DNA of 64,000 nucleotides. It comes from Bactericera cockerelli (Eukaryota > Arthropoda > Insecta > Hemiptera > Triozidae). The notes under the pieces were generated by a model, which worked only from the letters and a program-made list of their open reading frames with translations, made no database searches and was not told the origin of the DNA. Of this stretch, positions 19,201-29,056 are shown one piece after another (the stretch's first letter is position 1; every line of letters starts with the position of its first letter). The stretch covers positions 1 through 64,000 of the forward strand of contig JAMCCL010000137.1 in NCBI GenBank assembly GCA_024516035.1, given 5' to 3'. Both the position numbers and the translations under genes were made by a program.

Positions 19201-20060
19201 CTAACACACCCTATACTAGTAGACTCTTCATAGTTGACACGCTTCACGTTCTTCCTATTCCTACATACAGCTGCATAGTGTCCCTTCCTTGAACACTTGT
19301 GACATATGGCATTGACTGCTGGACACGCATTTCTATGTACTTGACCACATCTTCCACACGTTCCTTGGCTTGACTGACTAGACTTTGATTTTGACGAACC
19401 CGACCAGTGACCTTGTGACGACCTCTGCGGCTGCGACTTGTACCCACGATTGAATCTAAAGACTTTCATGACCTCCGCTTTGCTGACATCTCCTCCCTTT
19501 GCCATTGACATCTGGATTGTCCTCGCCAAATCCATTACAAAGTTCAAATCCTTGTCCCCTTCTTGTAGTAATCTCTCCTTGATATGAGCATTTTCTTCAA
19601 CAAGACCAAGTATAAAAATATCTCTGACAAGAGAATCTTTTAAGTCTTTAAATTCACAAGGAGCTGCCAAATTTTTTAAGTCAGTAAGGAATGACTCGAG
19701 TGGCTCACCAGGGAGTTGTTTCCTTGACAAGAATTTGTGTCTTTCCAAAGCTGTGTTTTTCTTCGGGGCAAAGTAGTTATTGAATAACTTGAGCAAATCA
19801 GGCAACTTGCATGCTTTCACGTCCTTATTGAAAGACTGAAAAATGGGTACCACCTCCGCGCCCATCAAATGTAATAATAAGGCGACTCTCCTTTCTTCAT
19901 CCTTGTCGTCGACTTTGGCTGCCACCAAATAGTTTTCAAATTGGAACCGAAATAATTTCCATGCCTCGTACTGTTGCGTACCATTCAAACCAGAAATCTT
20001 CATAGGTAACAACGAATTCGAAAATGGTGGTAAAGCTGACATGACGAAAAAATTATGCAC
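16194..20060 (-). CDS. Gypsy gag-pol polyprotein
   Basis: A single 1288-residue frame. Gag: residues 1-230, then two Cys/His knuckles (C235/C238/H242/C246 and a canonical CX2CX4HX4C at 253-266). Protease: LDTGAEAD (Asp 335). RT: LRICLDPRPLN and YVDD (613-616). RNase H: NVDAS (Asp 762), IEKEL and TDHK (Asp 824). Integrase: His near 982-985 with C1015/C1018, then catalytic Asp 1046, Asp 1099 (in SDGGPPF, usually SDNGPQF) and Glu 1135, giving the 35-residue spacing of the D,D(35)E family. Gag and pol are fused with no frameshift. All catalytic residues are present and there is no internal stop. The 5' leader is 20061-20257. Confidence 0.95.
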   Translation of the reverse strand: MHNFFVMSALPPFSNSLLPMKISGLNGTQQYEAWKLFRFQFENYLVAAKVDDKDEERRVALLLHLMGAEVVPIFQSFNKDVKACKLPDLLKLFNNYFAPKKNTALERHKFLSRKQLPGEPLESFLTDLKNLAAPCEFKDLKDSLVRDIFILGLVEENAHIKERLLQEGDKDLNFVMDLARTIQMSMAKGGDVSKAEVMKVFRFNRGYKSQPQRSSQGHWSGSSKSKSSQSSQGTCGRCGQVHRNACPAVNAICHKCSRKGHYAAVCRNRKNVKRVNYEESTSIGCVSEPDNSSNEFFIGCVQINSVNEEDSHSSSVSSWIVGAIINNKLIDVCLDTGAEADLMSYSEFKKLKLPDSIIKPTTSKLTSYGGTVITTKGQCILLCKINDMSLNVRFFIAEGSQKTILGLKSCNKFNLIKKIGTVNSHQSSDYSNLVKSYNDVFEGLGCLPGDCSITLKENAVPHIDPPRRVPFKLLSKYKEELERMQKMNVIKKVSEPQLWLNSVVLVSKPDNSLRICLDPRPLNKQIIRSQYQLPNIEDIRAKLTGATIFSKLDASTAFWSIKLDQKSSDLCTFGTPFGRFKFLRLPYGICIASEKFHQKMVESFSDIPGVVIYVDDLLIYAKNKLEHDKILVKVLNRVREINLKLNKKKCLFGQNKISFLGQIFQSSGMIPDNTKIDAITKMPVPKSVKDLQRFLGMVNYLASFVPNLSEKCLNLRKLLKKESLWCWESQHEKEFAELKQIICKAPVLSFFDVNKPIVLNVDASQASVGACLLQSSKPVAYASKSFTDCQKNYAQIEKELFAIWFGCSKFHQYIFGQSIVVETDHKPLITLFKKSLSDIPNRLQRMMLKLQMYDLHVIYKSGKYMYVSDTLSRAALKEKCYEFEESLDQELAVHTNMFYRTLNATDKKLQEIATATKNDPVLLQVIQYIKKGWPTHKNSVVQSVRSYFMYRNELHVLNDIVFKNNAVVIPQAMQSKLLKDAHVGHMGFTKTKNFVKHIIFWPTLYDDIKFMIQNCGACQKFQPSNSKEPLIPHEVPTYPWEKVGVDLFEFEGQKYLIIVDYYSKFVETVLLSSSNGQIIIKHFKSIFARQGIPAQLISDGGPPFSSKELKEFYSAWNIEHKCSSPYYPKSNGLVERTVKLVKTTLYKCKEDRTDPYLAMLQLRNSCQDGQQSSSKLLNSRNLRTNLPTSKSHLKVSPVPYRQYVNTNKKRISNMKSQYDKHAKSLPEFKINDYVYFQKKPQDTWQSAVITKLPNELGSFRAYQIKTPDGKLFIRNRIFLRKRYMTVQI

Positions 20061-20256
20061 TTGACTTTTTAAAAAAAAATTTTGAACCGATAAGACTTTA
20101 TAATTTATTAAATGTTAAACATGACGACTGGAAAAATTTCCGACAAGTGAAGTTACTTTAAAAAGTACTCGACGATCGTTCATTCAAAATTTTTTTTTTT
20201 TTCACTTATTATAATTATCTGAGTGATTCGTAGCCGACCTACACCAAGCACAGGTA

Positions 20257-20269
20257 ACACCTGACACCA
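20257..20269 (-). promoter_or_regulatory. Gypsy primer-binding site (tRNA-Leu-like)
   Basis: In element orientation TGGTGTCAGG directly follows the 5' LTR. It is complementary to a tRNA 3' end CCTGACACCA, as expected for leucine tRNAs beginning GTCAGG. The tRNA identity is from general knowledge. Confidence 0.75.
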
Positions 20270-20408
20270 TGTTACGTAATGAGAAGACGAGCTTTCATGA
20301 GGTTGGAACAAAGACTGTCAATACTTTATTATCAGATCAGTTGCCTATCTCTGAGTAGATAAATATATATTTTTAGTACATATATTACATAAGACATAGG
20401 TACCTACA
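20270..20408 (-). repeat. Gypsy 5' LTR (139 bp)
   Basis: Reads as identical to 15639-15777 by eye. It would carry the promoter for the gypsy transcript. It is followed by the TTCAT duplication at 20409-20413. Confidence 0.92.
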
Positions 20409-22868
20409 TTCATGAGTTTTCGTAATTTATTATTTATTTTATTGATGTGTAAGTCCCACTTAAAATACTTATCAATTTCTATACCTAAATAGGTAAAACT
20501 ATCAACTCTTTCTACTGGTATACATGTACAAGAATTATGCAAAATGTTTGAGCAATTATGTATGGTAATTAAAGAATCAGTTGGTTGTCCTCTATGATTT
20601 AATGATATTGTCATGTACTTTGTTTTTTCTGGACTTATATGTAAAAATAGTGATTTAAACCATTTGTATATTCTGTTTATATCTGTGTTAGCATGTTCAT
20701 GAATTTCAGCCCAATTTTTTCCAGTGTATATTAATAAAGTGTCATCAGCAAAAGTGAAAACTTTTGCTGTGCTTATAAGTGTTATGTTGTTTGTATAGAG
20801 GGAATACAGTAAAGGTGATAGCACAGTTCCTTGGCTTAAACCAAATAATGGTGTTTTACTATCACTAATTTCATTATTCAGTTTAACATGTTGTTTTCTA
20901 TTATTTAAATATGATTCAATCCATTGCAGTGCATTATTTTTAATATTCATTTTACTAAGTAGCTTGATTAAATTAGTTTTATTTACACAATCAAATGCTT
21001 TTTTAATGTCTAAAGATATTGTTAGTATTTTTTTATCATCATTCAGATTTTTTAATATAAAAGATGAGAATTTAAATAGTGCATCATCAGTCCCTAAATT
21101 ATTTCGGAATCCAAATTGGTTATTTTGTAATATATTATTTTCTTCTACATAACTTTCTATTCTTGTTTTAACAACCTTTTCAAATATTTTACCTAAAACA
21201 GATGTCAAAGATATTGGCCTGTAATTATTTAAATCAGTTGATGAACCTTTTTTGAAAATTGGTATAATGGTTGCATTTTTAAGTATATTTGGAAAAATGG
21301 AAACCTTGAAACTTAAGTTAATAATATGAACTAGAACTTTGGATATGATGGGTTTAATGAGTTTTATTATTTTACTTTGTATGAGATCAGGCCCTGGACT
21401 TTTCCTATTTTTTAACTGGTCAATGTATTTTGAAATTTCTTCGATATTCACAGGTATAAATTCGCTCAACTCGATGTTTCCAAGATTCAATTGGATATTA
21501 TCAAAGTCATTTGTTGAGTTGTGGTTTAAATTTAATTTAGCACCTACTGTGTTGAAATGTTCATTAAATATGTTTGCAGCTTGTTTAGAATTATTAATAC
21601 AATCGATTTTAATGTTATTATTTTCATAATCTGTTATTGTTTGAATAATTCGTTTATTTTTTCTATTATTTTTTTTACCGATAAACTCGTTAAGTAAAAT
21701 CCATAGTTTGTAAGGATTATCTTTATTTTCATTGATTTTATTTTTGTAAAAATCTATTTCTGTTTTAATAATAATTTTTTTGAGTGTATTCCTATATTTT
21801 TTATAATAAATGTTTAATCTACCGTTATTAGGGTTATTTTTTAGTTTTTTATACAGTGATTCTCTCTTCCTAATTGACTTTACTATATTGACCGTCATCC
21901 ATTCTTTTATTGGTGTATATTTTTTATCAACAAAAATTTTACAAGTACTATTCTCAGTATGTTTGTTAATTTTTTTTATAAAGTTTTCAGTTGCTATATT
22001 GATGTCATTATTATTATTTAGGATATCAGACCAAGTTTCATATTGTATTTCTTTAATAAATTTATCTTCATTGAATTTTGAAATGTAAGTTGAATTTGTT
22101 CCATTATTAATATTATCCATTTCAATTATTATTTTTAAAAATATGGGATAATGATCTGTTATGTCATGTTCAATAATAGATGCTCTTATTTTTGAAGTAT
22201 TTGATTCAGAACAGAAAAAGTGGTCAATACAAGTTTTTTTACTTTCTCTTGTGTATCTGTTAATTAAAGGTAACAAATTAAATGTTGCTAGTAGATTTAA
22301 ATAGTTATTTACAATTTTACAATTTTTATTTAAAATGTCAATATTAATATCACCTACAAGAATTTTAAAATTATAATTGTCGCTTGTAGGCAACAAATTA
22401 GACAAATCATTTAGAAATTGATCTATGTCTATTAAACTAGGAGATCTATAGCAACTGTATATTTCTATTATGTGTTTTTTTTATGGTTACATTCATTTTA
22501 ATTATTTCACATGAATCTAGCTTATAGTCCTTTATGTTATTCAATGTTATGTTATTTTTAATGTATATTACGATCCCACCATTTTTATTTATTGTATGTT
22601 CTGTATAGTATTCTGTAAAGTTATCAATATGATTTAAAAATAAATTATTCTTTGGGTTGAACCAACATTCGGTTAATATTATTAGATTAGAAACCTTAAT
22701 AAAATGTTCCATGGTCAAAATGAATTGATCAAAGTTACAATTAATTGATCTTATGTTTATGTGTAGAATGTTTATACCTTGTAAATTGAAGTAAGGGTAA
22801 TTTAAATGAGATGCAAATATTTCTGTCTCATAATCATCATCAATCATGTTGATTACGTCCATAAACAA
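20409..22868 (-). pseudogene. LINE-A ORF2: endonuclease and RT, broken
   Basis: The N-terminal part (22446-22868) has endonuclease motifs INILHINIRSINCN and LTECWF. A frameshift lies in an eight-base T run at 22475-22482, after which the frame continues through GDINIDIL and TDHYPIF (endonuclease end) and the RT: KSPGPDLIQSKI, YRPISLTSVLGKIFEKVV, LDIKKAFD, GLSQGTVLSPLLYSLY and FADDTLLIY. It then reads into the gypsy LTR after KLRKLMN. The complete ORF2 would be near 990 residues, normal for the Jockey clade. It is inactive through this frameshift, a second one at ~15550 and two insertions. Confidence 0.9.
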
Positions 22869-23050
22869 ATTTTAATGTTATAGGAAATATTTAAAACTGA
22901 ATGGTTTATGTTGTGTTTCGACAGTATAAAAAAATTAATAAGTTTTGAATTAAATGAACAGATGAACTTGGTTATTAAAATAAGTAGAATAAGTAGGGAA
23001 ATTATCTTTGAAATATAGTAATGTGATAAAATTTGGAACTTTGATAGTTG

Positions 23051-23843
23051 CTATGTTGAACTGTCGTATTCATCATTATTCTTCGGGCGACTTTCATTCC
23101 ATTGAGGATCCAATTCTTTCATTGCTTTCACACATCTGACTTTTGAAGTTCCTTCTTTTCTTATCAATATTCTGCAATCTTGTGTCCAAACATACTTGTG
23201 ACCATTTTTCCTTTGCCCATGTCTTAACATTCTTCAGCAATTGATAGTTTTGAATCGTCAAATGTTCACTTATGAAGATTTTTCTGTCACGCAGTTTCTT
23301 TTCTCGTGCTGCTCTCACCCACTCATCTCTCGTTCTTGAATTTAATAATCTTACAACAATGGGCTTGATACTGGTCTTTGAAAAGATGCGATGTGCAACT
23401 TGGATATGTTCCTCTGCATTGTTGATGTTTATTTCTTTCCCAAGATTTGACACAATTTTTGTTACGTCCTCGTCAGGTGATTCAGGAATGCCATTAATTA
23501 TAATATTTATCATTCGGGATCTCTGGTTAAGCTCAATTACGTTCTTCCCTTGTTTCTCCATTGTCTTTTGCAAATCCTCGTTTTCTTTATCTTTTTCGTC
23601 CAACTTTCTCTTCAACTTCTCTATCTCTTTACAATTTTTACTCACAGTTTCCTTCAGTTCTTTCATTTCTACTATCATGGCATCGCACAAACTTAATTTT
23701 TTGTATATTTTTAAAACAATTTGTTTAGTGTTCATTTTATCTAAATCAATTTCACAATCACTTTCACTATCTTCACTGGAAGTAACAACAGTTTTCTTCA
23801 AAGTTTTCTTTTTCGGTGCCATCGTAATAAATTTTATTTTCAA
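23051..23843 (-). pseudogene. LINE-A ORF1: FP-like RNA-binding protein, frameshifted
   Basis: The protein starts with an acidic segment, then a coiled coil (~30-110) and an L1-ORF1/baculovirus-FP-like domain (NIIINGIPESPDEDV, VVRLLNSRTRDEWVRAAR, IFISEHLT). Around 23197-23207 a one-base shift moves the reading frame; the conserved end KYVWTQD..ILIRKEGTS, typical of FP-type ORF1 proteins, is found in the next frame and runs to a stop at 23051. The unshifted frame ends at 23094. Its role in a live element would be RNA binding in the RNP particle. Confidence 0.85.
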
Positions 23844-24696
23844 AATTTATTTTCGTAGGAAAATTTATTTTCAAGCAGGAGCAAATTTGGATTTCGTGAT
23901 TCGAAAATTTACTTGGCTGAAAACTGATTAATCTAATCCTGTTATATGATTCCGGCGTTATAGTTCAGTATAATCAGTATACAGGGTGGACCAAAAAAAC
24001 GTTTACACCCGTTAATGGTAGATTACTGACGACATTTCTAGGACGGATCTGCAATCCGTTTTTTCGGATTCGTCTTTATAACTGCACAAAGTGATTTTTT
24101 GTAACTTTCTGAAAAAGTCCGACTTAGGCTCATTCTTCAGGTCAGAACTTTTTTCTTGTTTAAGATGAGTTGATTCTGAACATTTCTGCAAAAAGCCAAC
24201 AAAATTTCGATGTTTCTAGTTACACTACTTTGTTTTTTACGGTTTGGTTTGGCATCTTTTTTGACACCTGAATAGAAAAAAAATTCTCATGTAAATTTTT
24301 TACACTTTGAAACACTCAAGATTTGCCCGAGCAAATTTTGGCACAGACATGGGCAAGTTTGATAAAAGTTGGCGGCCAACCCAAGGATGCTAAAAAATAA
24401 TTTTACGATTTTTTATCACGTGATCTTCTGGGTAAACAAACCAGGTAAGTCTCAAAAAATGATGTTCAAAATCTTAAAAGTGTTGACCGTGTAGGGTCGT
24501 CTTGTACTCAAAGAGTAATTAGCTATTTATGCCTGATAATTATTTTCCTTGGAATTAATTAAAGGCCAGTCAAATGAATGATTGTTTGTTTCTCGATGAT
24601 AGTTTTCAAGCATATTTTTCTGCATTCTATGAAATATTATCTTTAAACTTCTTGAGTTTTTTTTAGTACAAGTTACATTATTATAACTCGGATGCT

Positions 24697-24913
24697 GAAA
24701 TGGCAGATACGCATTTAGCATATGGAGTAGCCAACAGGAACATTCGGGATCACGTGAAAAACATAGTTTACGAAATCTGGTATCAAGAATCCTGTTGGCA
24801 TTCGATGACCTGACAGAAAAACCTGGAATCTTCCGCAACATTCGACGGAACATGATGAAGAGGTTCAACCTTTGCATCCAGGAAGGTGGACGCCACTTCC
24901 AACAGTTTCTCTA
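24697..24913 (+). pseudogene. Mariner-like transposase C-terminal remnant
   Basis: One frame reads THLAYGVANRNIRDHVKNIV, resembling the D-x-x-P-L-D-Y segment and following LK-x-x-VY of mariner-type transposases. A nearby shifted frame gives GIFRNIRRNMMKRFNLCIQE followed by GGRHFQQFL and a stop at 24911-24913, matching the usual ...C...GGHFEHLL ending. The catalytic domain upstream is not recognisable. Family resemblance is from memory, not a search. Confidence 0.5.
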
Positions 24914-25106
24914 AGGGAATTGAGAAGGGAGGGAGAGAGAGAGAGAGAGAGAAAGGCAAGAAGTTAGAGAGACAGTTCTGAGTTAGAACCAAGGTATTAA
25001 AGTCACCATTGGATTCAAAAATTTGTGTGAGGAGAATCCATAGTGTGTACTATGGCTAAATAAAAAATGGCAACAGTCTTTTTTATTTTGTAGTCAAGAA
25101 TTTTTT

Positions 25107-25172
25107 GCTGGGTCTGGCGTTCGGACCGGATGGACTAGCTTACCACTGAGCTAATCGTGCGCGTCTAATCGT
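25107..25172 (-). repeat. tRNA-like SINE head in F2
   Basis: On the minus strand, TTAGCTCAGTGGTAAGC is an A-box-like region and GGTCCGAACGCCAGACC a degenerate B box. Too diverged for a working tRNA. Confidence 0.4.
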
Positions 25173-25671
25173 TTCTCATTGAACATACTAACACAAAATG
25201 TTTTTTTAAATACCTTTTTGTTTATATCAAAATAGTATAAAACATAATAAAGACTCCAAAAGTTTATTCATTTTACAAAATATTATCTTGTTTTTTTCAA
25301 AACTTCTATTAAGAGTTGGCAATCGGTAAATATTTGTTATTTAATTAGTATTGTTTATGATAGAAGAACCTACCTACATATTATTTACCTGGATGTATTT
25401 CATAAACTCTATTTTCGTGTGGAAAATTCGCTAGTTTTTTTTCTCTCTTAGGGAAGCATAAGAAAAACCATCGTTACATTATCAAGGCAGTCTCTCAGGG
25501 GCTTACATGAATAATAATTATGTGTATTGTGATACCAATAGTATCTGATATAACTCAATTTACAGATGGTATTACCCCCAAAAAAAACCATAAGTTGTTG
25601 GTGTTACAACAGGTCAGATACAGGTATGAATAAAATATTCCATCAGATTTTTTTGATAATTAAAATAATAT

Positions 25672-25746
25672 TGACGGTCGAGAATTGAACCTCGGTCATG
25701 CGTCTAACTCTCTTGGCACTACCTCATCTAGCTAACACCACTGACA
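25672..25746 (-). repeat. tRNA-like SINE head in F2
   Basis: On the minus strand, GTTAGCTAGATGAGGTAGTG and the B box GAGGTTCAATTCTCGACC are visible. Confidence 0.45.
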
Positions 25747-26590
25747 ATCTGAGAAGCACGAAATTTATCATTTGAATTTTCCTAAACTGGCTGATGAAGG
25801 CATGTGAGACCGCGGTATTCAAAAAAAGCAATGTAAACAATACAAGACGCCCTTACACAGTCTACAGCTAGAAAACTCTTAGGATTTTTGAAGAGTTTTT
25901 GGCAAACATCTAATAATTTTTCCCAGAAGATCACGTGATAAAAAATCGTAAAATTATTTTTTAGCATCCTCGGGGCGGCCGCCAACTTTTATCAAACTTG
26001 CCCATGTCTGTGCCAAAATTTGTTCGGACAAATGTCGAGTGTTTTATTTAGTAAAAAAGTTTTTTTGGGTGTTTTTTTTCTGTTCAGGTGTAAAAAAATA
26101 TGACAAACCAAATCGTAAAAAACAAAGTAGTGTAGCTAGAAACATCGAAATTTTGTTGGCTTTCTGCAAAATTGTTCAGAATCAAATCATCTTAAACAGG
26201 AAAAAAGTACTGACCTGAAGAATAAGCCAAAGTCGGACTTTTTCGGAGAGTTGCAAAAAATCACTTTGTGCAGTTACGAAGGCGAATCCGAAAAAAACGG
26301 ATTTGCAGATCCGGCCTGGAAATGTCGTCAGTAATCTACCATTAACGGGTGTAAACGTTTTTTTGGTCCACCCTGTATAAACAGAAAAGTGAGAAGTTGT
26401 ACCAGATGTACATGAATATCAGAACATACCTGGACAGCTGTTTCGAGCTTATTTGCTCTCATCGGCAAGTAAATACTTACCCTAAACGTAGGTTATGGTC
26501 TATCGCTGTTAATGTTATTACTAACCTACCTGAAAACAGAAAAAACACAACAGATGTAAGTATTTGATGATTGCTCGGATTGACTAGATT

Positions 26591-26870
26591 GCCAATAACA
26601 TGTATTTAATTTTTATAAATAAAAATACAATTAGTCAATAAGAAATATCTCTTCCAAAGATTTCCCACGAGGCAGTGTACCCAAAATCGACGCATTCCCT
26701 CGTTGAATAGCGAGGGAAATCCGTTGCTCCAGGTACACTTTGGTCCTGGAGCTGACCGTTATCATTGTCAGTTTGTTACCAATGTACTCAACAATCTTTT
26801 TGGCCTCAAAGCACCATGGTCCTAGAGTTTTGATTGCCAATTGCTTTTTAGGGACTCATCAAATTTACTA
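26591..26870 (-). pseudogene. Retroelement pol C-terminal fragment
   Basis: The fragment contains IKTLGPWCFEAKKIVEYIG and YLEQRISLAIQRGNASILGT, closely matching the fragment at 42555-42994 (ETLGSW, YLIQRIAIAIQRGNALSIRG). I recall this ETLG..QR..IAIQRGNA ending from arthropod and other invertebrate retroelement-like proteins but cannot name the clade. It ends at 26631 and no upstream RT motif remains. Confidence 0.5.
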
Positions 26871-27097
26871 TAACATATATAAAAAAGGCGATATTATTAT
26901 CATTATTTACATATAGTAGTAAATTTATACCGTGGTCGAGTGAATTTCAATAGAATTTCTATTGAAAAGCTAAACTTGTTGTTAGCTAAACTTTAATAAT
27001 AATTAACGGCTGCTCCATCTTCATATAATTATGGTAAAATTTTAATCAATCTCCGATTTCTTCGAAGTCGAAGGGACACAGCTCGAAAATAACTTTC

Positions 27098-27216
27098 ATG
27101 ATATCACATTACTCAAGCTCAAACTAACTTTACTAAATCTACCATGAACCGGGGCTTGAACCACCGACCTCCATGTCTAATATACACCGCCTCGCCTTAT
27201 CGATGTACTGAGGTCG
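27098..27216 (-). repeat. S3 SINE, degenerate
   Basis: The tRNA-like head (B-box region GGTCGGTGGTTCAAGCCCCG on the minus strand) and part of the tail (TGATATCATG) are visible. Confidence 0.6.
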
Positions 27217-28789
27217 ATAAAAAAAATAAATAAAAAAAGTGCACGACAGAAAAGAAAAAGAAAATGCAGATATAAAATATGGAGGAAGAAGATATTGCAG
27301 TTTCCATTGATAAAAAATTCAGGCTTGTGAATAAAAAAATAAGTCACATACTCTAGCAAGAGAACAAGTCGAGATAAAAGATAGAACGGGAGAAGATCAG
27401 AAGAAGAAAATGTTGAAGGCAAGAAGAAAGCGATAGAGAAAAAGAGAAGGAGTATCGAAAGATTGACCGGAAAAATGCCCGGATTGACAGGGAAGAAATT
27501 ATTCCAAAGAGAAGCTAGAAGCAAGGAGAGAGGGAGAAAATGAAAAATAAATAGGAAAAAAATGGAGTGAAAAAATTAAGAGAAAGAAGAAGAAAATTAC
27601 TGAGAATGCAACAGGAAAAGAAAGGCAGACACCACACGACACCAAACGAATAAACACTTTGAACAAGTACATGAGAATACAAACCTACCCATATAAAAAA
27701 CACGCATCCATAAACAAACACCCAGCCATACACGAACACTTTCCAATAAACAAAGACCCACCCATACTCAAACACCCACCCTTAAGAAACAACTATTGTA
27801 TAGAAACAAAAAATATATTCTTAATTTGATTCCAGTTGTATGTAAGAGATACATACCTTCCGGTGCGTTCGTGTTGACCCAGCACCTAAATGGGATATAT
27901 TGAGTTACTTCTCGTCCATCAGAGGGGAGACATTCTACGGGATAGGCAAGCTACAACACTGACCACAAACGTCCATGGCAGAAATAAAAAAAGGTTTTGA
28001 AACACTCATATTTAAAAAAATAAAAAATGCAGAAAGATCCAGCCATATACAACCATCACCCACTCATACCAGCAGTTTCTAATATAATTTTTTCAATCTA
28101 AATTTTTTGAGTAAAGCTTGTTCATAAGGTATGTAAGCGAATTTCAGATCCAAAAATCCCTGCAAAACACCGAAATACACGTAGTTAAAATTTTGCAAAA
28201 CTTCCTCCAAAAAAGGGTTGAGGAAGAACCTAAAAAATCTTCGCAATTTTCTGTTTTAAACTTGAAAATGTAATAGGGTATCCGGCGCACTATTTAATAA
28301 TTCAGCAATCACCGGATGTAACCCCCATTCTTCAGCAAATCTAACGAACAAAACAAGCATGGAAATTGAAAATGGGGTGTATGTGAAAGATTCCTCGAAA
28401 AACTCTTCGTGTGTAACTCAATATGTAGCACGCCAAAAATATTCTGCGAATTTTTTTTACACAGCTTAAATTTCGGTCGTTTTTTTACTTTCTAATATTA
28501 GAAATCGGAAGTATTGTGTTCGCTTTTGTAAAAAAAAAATTATTTTGATCCGATACAGAATTTTTTGTAGAATCTAGAATGTAGAAAAAATAATATTCTA
28601 CCATATAAAACAAATTTTGAAGAAAATTGTTTAAGCAGTTTTGGAGATAAAAGTGATTTACTATAAAATCTCAAAATTAGCACGTGTATAGTAATGTCAA
28701 ACAATCTCGATGAAGTATTGTTGCCATAATTGGCAGTGTTTTATTTAAAGAGAGGTCTTTAACATTCAGAGTCCTTGCCCTGGAAATAT
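27217..28789. other. Intergenic; degenerate repeats only
   Basis: Purine-rich at 27230-27600. A degenerate ~20-bp motif (CCCACCCATACTCAAACACC-like) recurs across 27660-27785. 28681-28770 (CACGTGTATAGTAATGTCAA, CATAATTGGCAGTGTTTT) resembles 31620-31680, and AACATTCAGAGTCCTTGCC recurs near 50130. No coding sequence was recognised. Confidence 0.45.
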
Positions 28790-29056
28790 GTTTTTTTTTT
28801 TTTTTTTTTTGGGGTTTAACGTCGCTTTCAACTGCCATGGTCATATCACGACGGGGGTTTTAACCTCCATTCGCAGGAAACTCACAAACCTGCTACTCAC
28901 ATTGACCTCACCCAGCCTGAGTGGGGCCGGGAAAAGCCAGCGTCACGAGAATTAGAATTTGAATGGTCACCCATCCAAGTCTTAACCTCGCTGGATGTCG
29001 CTTAACTTCGGTGTTCTGAAGGGAACCGGTGTATTCAACATGCCATCGACGCTGGC
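28790..29056 (-). repeat. 5S-SINE, near full length with TSD
   Basis: On the minus strand it begins GCCAGCGTCGATGGC and contains TTGAATACACCGGTTC, AACACCGAAGTTAAGC and GACTTGGATGGGTGACC, matching the 5S rRNA 5' half and internal promoter. It continues into the GGCTGGGTGAGGTCAATGTG body and ends GACGTTAAACCCC plus polyA (T run 28790-28810). AAATATGTTT-like sequence flanks both sides. Confidence 0.85.

Larger units (their letters stand above)
15639..20408 (-). mobile_element. Intact Ty3/gypsy LTR retrotransposon
   Basis: A 4770-bp element with 139-bp direct LTRs that read as identical, a TTCAT duplication, a primer-binding site next to the 5' LTR, a purine tract next to the 3' LTR, and one 1288-residue gag-pol frame. 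No envelope-like ORF is seen. It is inserted in LINE-A ORF2 in the same orientation. Identical LTRs and an open ORF indicate a young copy. Confidence 0.93.
20409..23979 (-). mobile_element. LINE-A, 5' part (Jockey-like)
   Basis: The 5' portion of the host LINE has a short 5' UTR, ORF1 (23051-23843), a gap of about 180 bp, and ORF2 up to the gypsy insertion. With the middle and 3' pieces it forms one element of about 4.2 kb. The exact 5' end and its target duplication could not be placed; F2 begins at 23982 immediately beyond. Confidence 0.8.
23982..26375. mobile_element. F2: long-TIR Tc1/mariner-like element
   Basis: Ends are CAGGGTGGACCAAAAAAACG and its complement, with TA on both sides (23980-23981, 26376-26377). 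The inverted arms run ~23982-24432 and ~25921-26375, about 450 bp with scattered mismatches. The core (24433-25920) holds a transposase remnant, a (GA)n run at 24930-24950 and two tRNA-like SINE heads. A non-autonomous or decayed mariner-type transposon is the best reading. Confidence 0.8.

Noticed and set aside
20061..20257. Separate gag ORF or envelope gene for the gypsy element
   Set aside because: Gag and pol are in one frame, and no downstream frame encodes a signal peptide or membrane segment.
23272..23931. 219-residue plus-strand frame
   Set aside because: Antisense of LINE-A ORF1; hydrophobic composition follows from the coding strand.
28950..29056. Genuine 5S rRNA gene
   Set aside because: The 5S similarity ends part-way and continues into a SINE body with polyA and target duplications.
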